From Rhodopseudomonas infernalis (lineage in GTDB: Bacteria > Pseudomonadota > Alphaproteobacteria > Rhizobiales > Xanthobacteraceae), in contig NZ_JAJNAL010000034.1 in assembly GCF_022271405.1 (NCBI RefSeq), forward strand, positions 7,501 through 55,714: DNA of 48,214 nucleotides, read 5' to 3'. Position 1 is the first letter of the stretch, and every line of letters begins with the position of its first letter. Under the pieces are notes generated by a model, which was not told the DNA's origin, made no database searches, and was given only the letters and a program-made list of their open reading frames with translations. The translations under genes were made by a program, and so were the position numbers. Positions 1 to 7,408 of the stretch are shown here, piece after piece.

Positions 1-637
1 AGCCGGAGACGAGATAGACCACGGGATTGAACAGCGCGATGGTCTGCCAGACCGGCGGCAGCATCGAGATCGAATAGAAGCTGCCACCTAGGAAGGTCAG
101 CGGCGTGATCACCAGGAGCGGGATCACCTGCAGCTTTTCGAAGCCGTCGGCCCAGATGCCGATGATGAAGCCGAATAGGCTGAACGCCACCGCCGTCAAC
201 ACTAGGAAGCCGAGCATCCACACCGGATGCGCGATGTGCAGCGGCACGAACAGCCCCGCGGTAGCGAGGATGATCAGGCCGAGGATGATCGACTTGGTCG
301 CCGCCGCGCCGACATAGCCCAGAGCGATCTCGAGGAACGACGCCGGGGCAGACAGGATCTCGTAGATAGTGCCGGTGAATTTCGGGAAGTAGATGCCGAA
401 AGATGCGTTGGCCACGCTCTGCGTCAACACGCTGAGCATGATTAGGCCGGGCACGATGAAGGTGCCGTAGCTGACGCCCTCGACATTGTCGATGCGCGAG
501 CCGATCGCGGCACCGAACACGATGAAATAAAGCGAGGTCGACAGCACCGGCGACACGATGCTCTGCATCAGCGTCCGCCAGGCCCGCGCCATTTCGAACA
601 GATAGATCGCCTTGACGGCCCGGTAGTTCATGCTCAT
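1..637 (-). CDS. ABC-2 type transporter permease (3' part outside window)
   Basis: Translating leftward from the ATG at 637 gives an open frame of about 212 residues that runs off the window edge. It begins [12 protein letters not shown] and shows several hydrophobic segments, for example around the stretch [16 protein letters not shown]. It also has the ABC-2 family signature near the end of the visible part ([20 protein letters not shown], followed by LGGSFYS and LPPVWQ). The ATG overlaps the TGA of the ATPase gene by four bases (ATGA), so the two are translationally coupled and form one exporter in the inner membrane. The substrate cannot be read from sequence. NodJ-like and drug or polysaccharide exporters share this fold. 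The C-terminal end lies beyond position 1. Confidence 0.9.
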   Translation of the reverse strand, partial: MSMNYRAVKAIYLFEMARAWRTLMQSIVSPVLSTSLYFIVFGAAIGSRIDNVEGVSYGTFIVPGLIMLSVLTQSVANASFGIYFPKFTGTIYEILSAPASFLEIALGYVGAAATKSIILGLIILATAGLFVPLHIAHPVWMLGFLVLTAVAFSLFGFIIGIWADGFEKLQVIPLLVITPLTFLGGSFYSISMLPPVWQTIALFNPVVYLVSG

Positions 638-1554
638 GCCTGCACCAGGCTGACGAAGATCTCTTCCAGCGACGACTGGCTGGTGTCGAGATCGTGGAAA
701 CGGATGCCTGCGGCGCGGACGTCGGCGAGCAGGGCGGTGATGCCGGTGTGCTCGGCGCGGGTGTCGTAGGTGTAGATCAACTTGCTGCGGTCGTCCGACA
801 GCGCCAGATCGTAAGCGGCGAGCTGCGCCGGGATCTCGCCCAGCGCGTCATCGAGATACAGCTTGAGCTGCTTCTTGCCGAGCTTCTGCATCAGCGCGGC
901 TTTTTGCTCCACCAGGATCAGTTCGCCGTTGTTGATGACGCCGACACGATCGGCCATCTCCTCGGCTTCCTCGATGTAGTGCGTGGTCAGGATGATCGTG
1001 ACGCCAGTCGCCTTCAGCGCCCGCACCACTTCCCACATGCCCTTGCGAAGTTCGACGTCGACGCCGGCGGTCGGCTCGTCGAGGAACAGCACCTGCGGTT
1101 CGTGACTCAGCGCCTTGGCGATCATCACGCGGCGCTTCATGCCGCCCGACAGCGTCATGATCTTACTGCTCTTCCGGTCCCAAAGCGACAGGTCGCGCAG
1201 CACCTTCTCGATATGCGCCGGGTTCTTCGGTTTGCCGAACAAGCCGCGGCTGAAACTGACCGTATCCCATACCGATTCGAACGCGTCGGTGTGCAGCTCC
1301 TGCGGCACCAGCCCGATCATCGCGCGCGCCGCACGGTAATCGCTCACGATATCGTGGCCGCCGACCGTGACGTTGCCGGTGGTCGGATTGACCAGACCGC
1401 AGATCGTGCCGATCAGCGTCGTCTTGCCGGCCCCGTTCGGCCCGAGCAGCGCGAAGATTTCGCCGCCCATGATCTCGAGATTGACGTTGTTGAGCGCCTT
1501 GCGGCCGGTGCCGTAGGTCTTGCTGAGTTTTGTGACGGAAATGATCGGGGCCAT
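634..1554 (-). CDS. ABC transporter ATP-binding protein (ABC-2 exporter subunit)
   Basis: The 306-residue protein carries Walker [10 protein letters not shown] (about residues 38-46), a Q-loop in VPQE, the signature LSGGMKRR (about 135-142), Walker [13 protein letters not shown] (about 155-166) and the switch histidine in TTHYIEEAE. This is the NodI/CcmA-like group of ABC ATPases that drives ABC-2 permeases. The start was placed at the ATG giving MAPIISVTK, because family members begin just before the first beta strand. An upstream in-frame start would add 13 Arg-rich residues unlike the family. The gene is coupled to the permease by an ATGA overlap. Its cargo is unknown. Confidence 0.93.
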   Translation of the reverse strand: MAPIISVTKLSKTYGTGRKALNNVNLEIMGGEIFALLGPNGAGKTTLIGTICGLVNPTTGNVTVGGHDIVSDYRAARAMIGLVPQELHTDAFESVWDTVSFSRGLFGKPKNPAHIEKVLRDLSLWDRKSSKIMTLSGGMKRRVMIAKALSHEPQVLFLDEPTAGVDVELRKGMWEVVRALKATGVTIILTTHYIEEAEEMADRVGVINNGELILVEQKAALMQKLGKKQLKLYLDDALGEIPAQLAAYDLALSDDRSKLIYTYDTRAEHTGITALLADVRAAGIRFHDLDTSQSSLEEIFVSLVQA

Positions 1555-1740
1555 GCGGGCTCGTCGTCGTGTGGCGCGGGGAAGGGGTAGCAAAACGCCG
1601 CCGGTTGCGCGGGCGGCTTACATAAGGACGAACGAAGCGGGGTGCAACCGACACGGGGAGGGAAGAATGTGGCCAGGGAAGATCCCGGGCCAGCGACCGC
1701 CGCGCTCGACCAATTTGGATGCGAGGCCCAACCTCTCCAC

Positions 1741-1824
1741 CGTCATTGCGAGGAGCGAAGCGACGAAGCAATCCAGAGCCCAGTATGCGGAGCCCTGGAT
1801 TGCTTCGCTTCGCTTGCAATGACG
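1741..1824. repeat. REP-like palindromic element (copy 1)
   Basis: An imperfect inverted repeat. The left arm starts gtcattgcgaggagcgaagc and runs to gcaatcca. The right arm runs from tggattgcttcg to gcaatgacg. The same left arm occurs at 47303-47336, so this is a dispersed element. It lies between the ABC ATPase and the HicB-like gene. Such elements are common between genes in Rhodopseudomonas and Bradyrhizobium (from memory). A transcript would fold into a long hairpin. Confidence 0.85.
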
Positions 1825-1852
1825 GGGATAGTCTGTGCGATCACTCGGTCGG

Positions 1853-2125
1853 CTAGGCGTCCGGGGAGTACTCGATCATGACGACGGTCGCGTCCTTGCT
1901 GGCTGCGATGAAGCCCGGGTCTTTGTTCAGTTCATCGATCGTGCGCGGTGGATTGAGAACGATCGCGCCGTCCATATCCTCAGCCGCGAAGGCGAGAAGC
2001 TCGGCGGCCTCTTCCTCGGCTTCTTCCATCGTGTCGCCCGCGGTGACGACGCCGGGAATATCGGGAAACGAGACGCTGAAGCTGCCGTCAACGTCTTGGC
2101 GGATCAAGGCGACGTACAAAGCCAT
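1853..2125 (-). CDS. HicB-like antitoxin-family protein, no HicA seen
   Basis: A 90-residue acidic protein. The N-terminus MALYVALIRQDVDGSFSVSF, then PDIPGVVTAGDTMEEAEEEA, is the typical HicB partial RNase H-like fold, with the PDxPGxxTxGDTxEEA pattern. It ends without an obvious C-terminal ribbon-helix-helix or HTH segment. HicB proteins normally neutralise a HicA mRNA interferase encoded next door. Here the flanking 1555-1852 and 2126-2224 are too short or empty for a 60-residue HicA with its usual GSHH motif. It is therefore an orphan antitoxin or a solitary HicB-domain regulator. The start is the ATG at 2125; the Shine-Dalgarno sequence is weak. Confidence 0.8.
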   Translation of the reverse strand: MALYVALIRQDVDGSFSVSFPDIPGVVTAGDTMEEAEEEAAELLAFAAEDMDGAIVLNPPRTIDELNKDPGFIAASKDATVVMIEYSPDA

Positions 2126-2224
2126 GGATTCACCGAGGACTACTTACCGAGTTGATGATGTGGAGAAAGCACTCGTGCCGACGCCCACGTGAAAACTCTC
2201 AGCCGGTCCTCGCAATAGCTGCGC

Positions 2225-4765
2225 CTACACCCGCTGCACGAAACTATCGACGACCTTCTTCTCACCGGCCTTGTCGAACGCGATGGTGAGTTTGTTGCCG
2301 TCGATTTTCGTCACCCGGCCGTAGCCGAATTTCTGGTGAAAGACACGGTCACCGACGGTGAAGTCCGAGTCGGTGCCGGTCGACTTCGCGACCAGTTCGC
2401 CTTCAATGGTGAACGGTGCGCGGCGTGTGCTGCCGCCGAATGGTGAGCCGTTGTCGCTGAAGCCGCCACTGCCGCTGCGGCCGCCGCCGTTCTTGCTGCG
2501 ATTGGCCTGCGCGCGCTGCCAGCCGGGCGTCGAGTAGCTCGATCCAAACGATTCGACATTGTCGAAGCGCGACGGGCCGTAACCGCTCATGCCGCCCCAG
2601 CCGGAGCCGCCTTTCGACTCGGTGATCTCGACATTGGCCGAGGGGAGCTCGTCCAGGAAGCGCGACGGGATCGTGGTGTTCCAGGTGCCGTGAATGCGGC
2701 GGTTGGTGGCGAAGTACAGCTTCGCCCGGCGTCGCGCGCGCGTGATGCCGACATGGGCGAGGCGGCGTTCTTCTTCCAGGCCGGCGCGGCCCTGATCGTC
2801 GAGTGCGCGCTGATGTGGAAACAGGCCTTCCTCCCAGCCGGGCAGAAACACGGTCTCGAATTCGAGGCCCTTGGCAGAGTGCAGCGTCATGACGCTGACG
2901 GCGTCCTCGTCGGCGGCGCCCTCGCGGTCCATCACCAGAGAGATGTGTTCGAGGAAGCCCTGCAAGTTCTCGAACTCATCCATCGAGCGGATGAGTTCTT
3001 TCAGATTCTCCAGCCGGCCGGCGGCGTCGGCGGAGCGGTCCTTCTGCCACATCTCGGTGTAGCCGCTCTCGTCGAGTACGATTTCGGCGAGCTCGGTGTG
3101 CGACAGCGCGTTACGCTGCACCTGCCAGCGCTCGAAATTCTCGATCAGTCCGCGCAGGCTACTCCGTGCCTTCGGCTTCAGCTCGTCGGTCTCGATCACC
3201 AGCCGTGCTGCCTCGAACAGCGGCATCTTCCGCTTGCGGGCGTGGTCGTGCAGCATCTGCACGGTGGCGTCGCCGAGGCCGCGTTTCGGCACGTTGACGA
3301 TGCGCTCGAAGGCGAGATCGTCGGCGGGCGAATTGATGACGCGCAAGTAAGCCAGCGCGTCGCGGATTTCGGCGCGCTCGTAGAATCGCGGGCCGCCGAT
3401 GACGCGATAGGGCAGGCCGAGCGTGACGAAGCGGTCTTCGAATTCGCGCATCTGGAACGAGGCGCGGACCAAGATTGCGATCTCGTTGAGCTTGTGGCCC
3501 TGGCGCTGCAGCTGCTCGATCTCCTCGCCGATGCCGCGGGCTTCCTCCTCGGAGTCCCACGCGCCGGTGACAGTGACCATTTCGCCGTCCACGTCCTCGG
3601 TGCGCAGCGTCTTGCCGAGCCGGCCTTCGTTATGGGCGATCAGGTGTGACGCGGCAGCGAGGATATGGCCTGTCGAGCGATAGTTGCGCTCGAGGCGAAT
3701 GACCTTGGCGCCCGGAAAATCGTGGTCGAAGCGCAGGATGTTGTCGACCTCGGCGCCGCGCCAGCCGTAGATCGACTGATCGTCATCGCCGACGCAGCAG
3801 ATGTTTTTGGGCGGGGAGCTTTGGACGGCGACGTCGCCGCTCGCTCTGTCGTCATCACCGGGCCGACGCGAAGCGTCGAGACCCGGTGATCCATCTTCTT
3901 GAGAAATGATGGATTGCCGGGTCAAGCCCGGCAATGACGACGAGGAGGAGGACGGCGTCTGCGACAGTAGCCGCAGCCAGAGATATTGCGCGACGTTCGT
4001 GTCCTGGTATTCGTCGACTAGGATGAATTTGAAGCGGTTCTGATACTGCCGCAGCACGTCGGGGTGCTCGCGGAACAGGCGGATGTTTTCCAGCAGCAGG
4101 TCGCCGAAATCCGCAGCGTTGAGGACTTTCAGCCGCTCCTGATACTGCGCATAGAGTTTGCCGCCGCGGCCGTTGCCGAAGCTTGCGGCTTCGCCGGCCG
4201 GCACCTGCGATGGCGTCAGGCCGCGGTTCTTCCAGCCGTCGATCAGCCCGGCCAGCATCCTCGCCGGCCAGCGCTTGTCGTCGATGTTATCGGCGGTGAG
4301 CAGCTGCTTCAACAGGCGGATCTGGTCGTCGGTGTCGAGCACGGTGAAGTTGGAGGTGAGCTGCACCAGCTCGGCGTGATAGCGCAGGATGCGGCCGCCG
4401 ATCGAATGGAAGGTGCCGAGCCAAGGCATGCCCTCGACAGCCTGACCCAGCATCTGGCCGAGCCGCAGCTTCATCTCGCGCGCGGCCTTGTTGGTGAAGG
4501 TCACCGACAGAATTTCGGCGGGGCGTGCGCGGCCGGTAGAGAGGATGTGAGCGATCCGTGTCGTCAGCACCCGCGTCTTGCCCGTGCCGGCGCCGGCCAA
4601 CACCAACACCGGGCCGTCAAGCGTTTCCACGGCGTCACGCTGCTCCGGATTGAGCCCCGACAAATAAGCCGGTGCCGCCGCCGCGCGGGCGCGCGCGGCG
4701 ATGCCGCCAGCGGCGGGCTGATAGTCGGGTAGATCGAGGTTGGCGCGCTTGCTCGGTTCAGTCAT
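2225..4765 (-). CDS. uvrD: ATP-dependent DNA helicase, UvrD/PcrA family, with REP-encoded insertion
   Basis: Superfamily 1A 3'-5' helicase of 846 residues, used in nucleotide excision and mismatch repair and in removing RecA or stalled polymerase. Visible motifs are Q-motif LNPEQRDAV (about 38-46), Walker A AGAGTGKT (57-64), motif II DEYQDT (251-256), motif III GDDDQSIYGWRG (326-337), motif IV ERNYRST, motif V TLHSAKGLEFE and motif VI GITRARR. A C-terminal Tudor-like PcrA tail (GDRVFHQKFGYGRVTKI) closes the protein. Between motifs II and III, where homologues have only a few residues, there are about 50 extra residues (270-319). About 31 of these (275-305) are encoded by a REP-like palindrome at 3850-3941, and the frame is kept open. 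A low-complexity Gly/Ser/Arg linker precedes the tail. Confidence 0.95.
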   Translation of the reverse strand: MTEPSKRANLDLPDYQPAAGGIAARARAAAAPAYLSGLNPEQRDAVETLDGPVLVLAGAGTGKTRVLTTRIAHILSTGRARPAEILSVTFTNKAAREMKLRLGQMLGQAVEGMPWLGTFHSIGGRILRYHAELVQLTSNFTVLDTDDQIRLLKQLLTADNIDDKRWPARMLAGLIDGWKNRGLTPSQVPAGEAASFGNGRGGKLYAQYQERLKVLNAADFGDLLLENIRLFREHPDVLRQYQNRFKFILVDEYQDTNVAQYLWLRLLSQTPSSSSSSLPGLTRQSIISQEDGSPGLDASRRPGDDDRASGDVAVQSSPPKNICCVGDDDQSIYGWRGAEVDNILRFDHDFPGAKVIRLERNYRSTGHILAAASHLIAHNEGRLGKTLRTEDVDGEMVTVTGAWDSEEEARGIGEEIEQLQRQGHKLNEIAILVRASFQMREFEDRFVTLGLPYRVIGGPRFYERAEIRDALAYLRVINSPADDLAFERIVNVPKRGLGDATVQMLHDHARKRKMPLFEAARLVIETDELKPKARSSLRGLIENFERWQVQRNALSHTELAEIVLDESGYTEMWQKDRSADAAGRLENLKELIRSMDEFENLQGFLEHISLVMDREGAADEDAVSVMTLHSAKGLEFETVFLPGWEEGLFPHQRALDDQGRAGLEEERRLAHVGITRARRRAKLYFATNRRIHGTWNTTIPSRFLDELPSANVEITESKGGSGWGGMSGYGPSRFDNVESFGSSYSTPGWQRAQANRSKNGGGRSGSGGFSDNGSPFGGSTRRAPFTIEGELVAKSTGTDSDFTVGDRVFHQKFGYGRVTKIDGNKLTIAFDKAGEKKVVDSFVQRV
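3850..3941. repeat. REP-like palindrome inserted in frame in the helicase gene
   Basis: Two hairpin units face each other. One is gtcatcaccgggccgacgcg...cgagacccggtgatccatc, the other gatggattgccgggtcaagcccggcaatgac. They are separated by ttcttgagaaat. The outer ends (gtcat...atgac) are inverted, as in the intergenic elements elsewhere in this window. On the coding strand of the helicase it reads through as residues such as LPGLTRQSIISQEDGSPGLD, then ASRRPGDDD. Confidence 0.85.
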
Positions 4766-5067
4766 GCGACTCGTCTTTGCCCCACGATGGCACCGCGGGT
4801 GCGGAAAGGGGAGCCTTCATAGCAGGATTATCCGGCCATATAGGCGCTGACGGCCTCCGGCGACAGGCTCGCGGCTGCATAGCCGTGCCGATGCGCCAAA
4901 TTCGTTCCGGCCAGCGCGAAAAATGAAGTCTCTTCGTCGATCCGAGCGGAGCGGAACTTTCGTTCCGCCCTTGGATTGGTTGCTCAGTCGGTGCGGCTGC
5001 ACGCAGCCGGGCCAAATGTCAAGGGATGTCCCGCGCGGGATCTCCCGAAGCGAACGGAGAGCATCTC
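4766..5067. other. Intergenic region with a GGAAC hairpin upstream of the DUF1328 gene
   Basis: No convincing gene is seen. The short overlapping frames here have no family features. The notable element is a perfect 7-bp inverted repeat gcggaac-tttc-gttccgc at 4951-4968. Its GGAAC half matches the -35 element of alphaproteobacterial EcfG general-stress promoters, and DUF1328 genes are plausible members of that regulon. However, no CGTT-like -10 lies at the expected 16-17 bases, so a promoter call is only tentative. Confidence 0.3.
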
Positions 5068-5241
5068 ATGCTGGGTTGGGTCGTCACTTTCCTCGTTGTC
5101 GCGCTGATTGCCGGTCTGCTCGGCTTTGGCGGCATCGCCGGTGCCTCGATCGAAATCGCCAAGATCATCTTCTTCATCGCGATCGTGCTATTCGTGATCT
5201 CGGCCGTTGTCGGCCTGGTACGGGGACGCACGCGCGTCTAA
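5068..5241 (+). CDS. DUF1328 (YtjA-type) small membrane protein
   Basis: A 57-residue protein beginning [20 protein letters not shown] and ending GLVRGRTRV. It has two hydrophobic helices with the glycine-rich link [15 protein letters not shown] that defines DUF1328. The family is made of small inner-membrane peptides often reported as stress-inducible; no molecular function is established. The ATG at 5068 was chosen over an upstream in-frame start because it gives the usual family length, and a purine-rich stretch (cggagagc) precedes it. It is monocistronic, convergent with the thioesterase gene. Confidence 0.88.
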   Translation: MLGWVVTFLVVALIAGLLGFGGIAGASIEIAKIIFFIAIVLFVISAVVGLVRGRTRV

Positions 5242-5247
5242 GCGGAC

Positions 5248-5769
5248 TTAAGTTCGCTTCGAGGGCATCGCGACGCTGCGTCCGGTGCCCTCGGGCTTTC
5301 CGATCGCGCGATGTGCCGCGGCTACCTCGTCGACACGGGCGCGAATGTCGGGCGGAAACGGCGCCACCTTGCGGATGCTCATGTCGACATGCATCGTCAT
5401 GTTCTCCGACGTCGCCGACAGCCAGCCTTCTTCGGCGTGGCGCAACTCTTCGAATGTATGGATGCGTTTCTCGTCAGCGGCGATCAGGTAGACGTGCACG
5501 CACACCGGATCGCCGAGATGCACTTCCCGCAAATAACGGACGTGGCATTCGGCCGTGAAGGTCGAGCCGCCGCGGCTCTTGAGATAGTCCGGCCCGATCC
5601 CGAGTTCGAGCCACATCTGATCGATCGCGCGGTCGAACAGCACGTTGTAGTAGGCCATGTTGAGGTGGCCGTTGTAGTCGATCCAGCCCGGTTCGATCTG
5701 CATCACCGTGGTGACGAACGGGGCGGCAATGCTGCCGGCGTCGACGTTGCGATCTACTTCCAAAGTCAA
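5248..5769 (-). CDS. Thioesterase, hot-dog fold (4-hydroxybenzoyl-CoA thioesterase-like)
   Basis: A 173-residue single hot-dog domain. The motif WIDYNGHLNMAYYNVLFDRA (from residue 29) matches the active-site helix of the 4HBT/YbgC group, with the conserved Asp at about 31 and the N-G-H-x-N pattern. Later FTAECHVRYLREVHLGDPV matches the core strand region. It probably hydrolyses an acyl-CoA thioester in the cytoplasm; the acyl group is not predictable. It is divergent from the FAD dehydrogenase gene with about 65 bases between starts, so the two may share a regulatory region. A similar domain is fused to carnitine dehydrogenase in some bacteria, which is an alternative hint of role. Confidence 0.85.
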   Translation of the reverse strand: MTLEVDRNVDAGSIAAPFVTTVMQIEPGWIDYNGHLNMAYYNVLFDRAIDQMWLELGIGPDYLKSRGGSTFTAECHVRYLREVHLGDPVCVHVYLIAADEKRIHTFEELRHAEEGWLSATSENMTMHVDMSIRKVAPFPPDIRARVDEVAAAHRAIGKPEGTGRSVAMPSKRT

Positions 5770-5834
5770 TCCTGCCTCCCTTGACCCCTCCGGTATCCTT
5801 TGTCACGGTCGATCCGAGCCGGAGGATTTTTATC

Positions 5835-7262
5835 GTGGGTCTGACCATCACCAACATCCCGCAGCGCGCAGAGCCGCAGGCAGTGGCGAGTGCCATTGAA
5901 GCGCTCGCGGCGCGGTTCGGCAACCGCCTCGTCACCTCGATGGCGGTTCGCGAGCAGCATGGCCACACCACGACGTGGCTGCCGAACCAGCCGCCGGACG
6001 CCGTGGTGATGGCGCAGGATACCGCCGACATTCAGGATGTGGTGCGCATCTGCGCGCAGCACCGCGTGCCGGTGATCGCTTTCGGCACCGGCACCTCGCT
6101 GGAGGGGCACATCAACGCCCCGGCCGGCGGCATCAGCATCGATCTGCGCGACATGAACAAGATCCTCGCGGTGCACGCCGAGGATCTCGATTGTGTGATT
6201 CAGCCCGGCGTCACCCGCAAGGCGCTCAACGAGAATCTGCGCGACCAGGGCCTGTTCTTCCCGATCGATCCCGGCGCCGACGCTTCGATCGGCGGCATGG
6301 CGGCAACCCGCGCCTCCGGCACCAACGCCGTCCGCTACGGCACCATGCGCGACAACATCCTGGCCCTGAAGGTGGTGCGCGGCGACGGCGAGATCATCAC
6401 CACCGGCACCCGCGCCAAGAAGTCTTCGGCCGGCTACGACCTGACGCATCTGTTCGTCGGCTCGGAGGGCACGCTCGGCATCATCTCCGAGCTGACCATC
6501 AAGCTGCGCGGCATCCCCGAGGTGATCGCCGCCGCGTCGTGCTCGTTCCCGACCGTGACCGACGCCTGCCAGGCCGTGATCCTGGCGATCCAGACCGGAA
6601 TCCCGCTGGCGCGGATCGAGCTGCTCAGCGAATCTCAGGTCAAGGCGGTCAACGCCTATTCCAAGCTGACGCTGGCGGAGACGCCGCTGCTGCTGCTTGA
6701 ATTCCACGGCAGCGAAGTCGAGGTCGGCGAGCAGTCGAAGAATTTCGGCGCGATCGCCAAGGATTGCGGCGGCGGCGAGTTCACCTGGACGACGCGGCCC
6801 GAGGATCGCAACAAGCTCTGGCAGGCTCGGCACGATGCCTACTGGTCGGTGCGGGCGCTCCGCCCGGGCGATGGTGTCGGCGTGGTCGCCACCGACGTCT
6901 GCGTACCGATCTCGCGTCTGGCGGATTGCGTGGCCGAGACCGAGCAGGACATGCTGCGGCTCGGCCTGCTTGCGCCAATCGTCGGCCATGTCGGCGACGG
7001 CAACTTCCATTGCTCGCTGCTGTGCGACGTCAACGATGCGGACGAGTTGGCGCGCGCCGACGAGTTCATGCATCGGCTGGTCGAGAGGGCGCAGGGGATG
7101 GACGGCACCTGCACCGGCGAGCACGGCATTGGCCAGGGCAAGCAGAAGTATCTGCAGGCCGAACTCGGCATCGAGGCGCTGCAGGCGATGCGTGCGATCA
7201 AGCAGGCGCTTGACCCGCAGAACATCTTCAATCCCGGCAAGATCCTCCCGCAAGGGGTTTGA
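5835..7262 (+). CDS. FAD-linked oxidase, D-lactate dehydrogenase (cytochrome)/glycolate oxidase type
   Basis: A 475-residue flavoprotein. The PCMH FAD-binding domain is seen in FGTGTSLEGHINAPAGGISI (about 83-102) and PIDPGADASIGGMAATRASG (about 143-162). The C-terminal FAD-oxidase cap has GHVGDGNFHCSLL and GTCTGEHGIGQGKQKYL, which are typical of LDHD/GlcD proteins that oxidise 2-hydroxyacids and pass electrons to cytochrome c or the quinone pool. The likely start is the GTG at 5835, with GGAGG ideally placed at 5821-5825; an upstream TTG would add 18 residues. Substrate assignment (D-lactate versus glycolate or other 2-hydroxyacids) is inference from motif similarity. Confidence 0.9.
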   Translation: MGLTITNIPQRAEPQAVASAIEALAARFGNRLVTSMAVREQHGHTTTWLPNQPPDAVVMAQDTADIQDVVRICAQHRVPVIAFGTGTSLEGHINAPAGGISIDLRDMNKILAVHAEDLDCVIQPGVTRKALNENLRDQGLFFPIDPGADASIGGMAATRASGTNAVRYGTMRDNILALKVVRGDGEIITTGTRAKKSSAGYDLTHLFVGSEGTLGIISELTIKLRGIPEVIAAASCSFPTVTDACQAVILAIQTGIPLARIELLSESQVKAVNAYSKLTLAETPLLLLEFHGSEVEVGEQSKNFGAIAKDCGGGEFTWTTRPEDRNKLWQARHDAYWSVRALRPGDGVGVVATDVCVPISRLADCVAETEQDMLRLGLLAPIVGHVGDGNFHCSLLCDVNDADELARADEFMHRLVERAQGMDGTCTGEHGIGQGKQKYLQAELGIEALQAMRAIKQALDPQNIFNPGKILPQGV

Positions 7263-7408
7263 AGTCCTGTTGTTTTTGCGATGGCGGCGGCTCCGGCAGA
7301 AATTGCTGTGAGTTCGCCATAGTTGGTTGTTACACGTTGAAAATACGGAGTTATTGATCGTTGCTCTGATGCTGGCCTGGGCGCTCGCTCGCCCGAGGGG
7401 ACACCGCG

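Noticed and set aside
2126-2224. Remnant of a hicA gene upstream of the HicB-like gene
   Set aside because: Translated leftward, this short stretch gives no GSHH-like or other HicA residues, and it is under 100 bases long.
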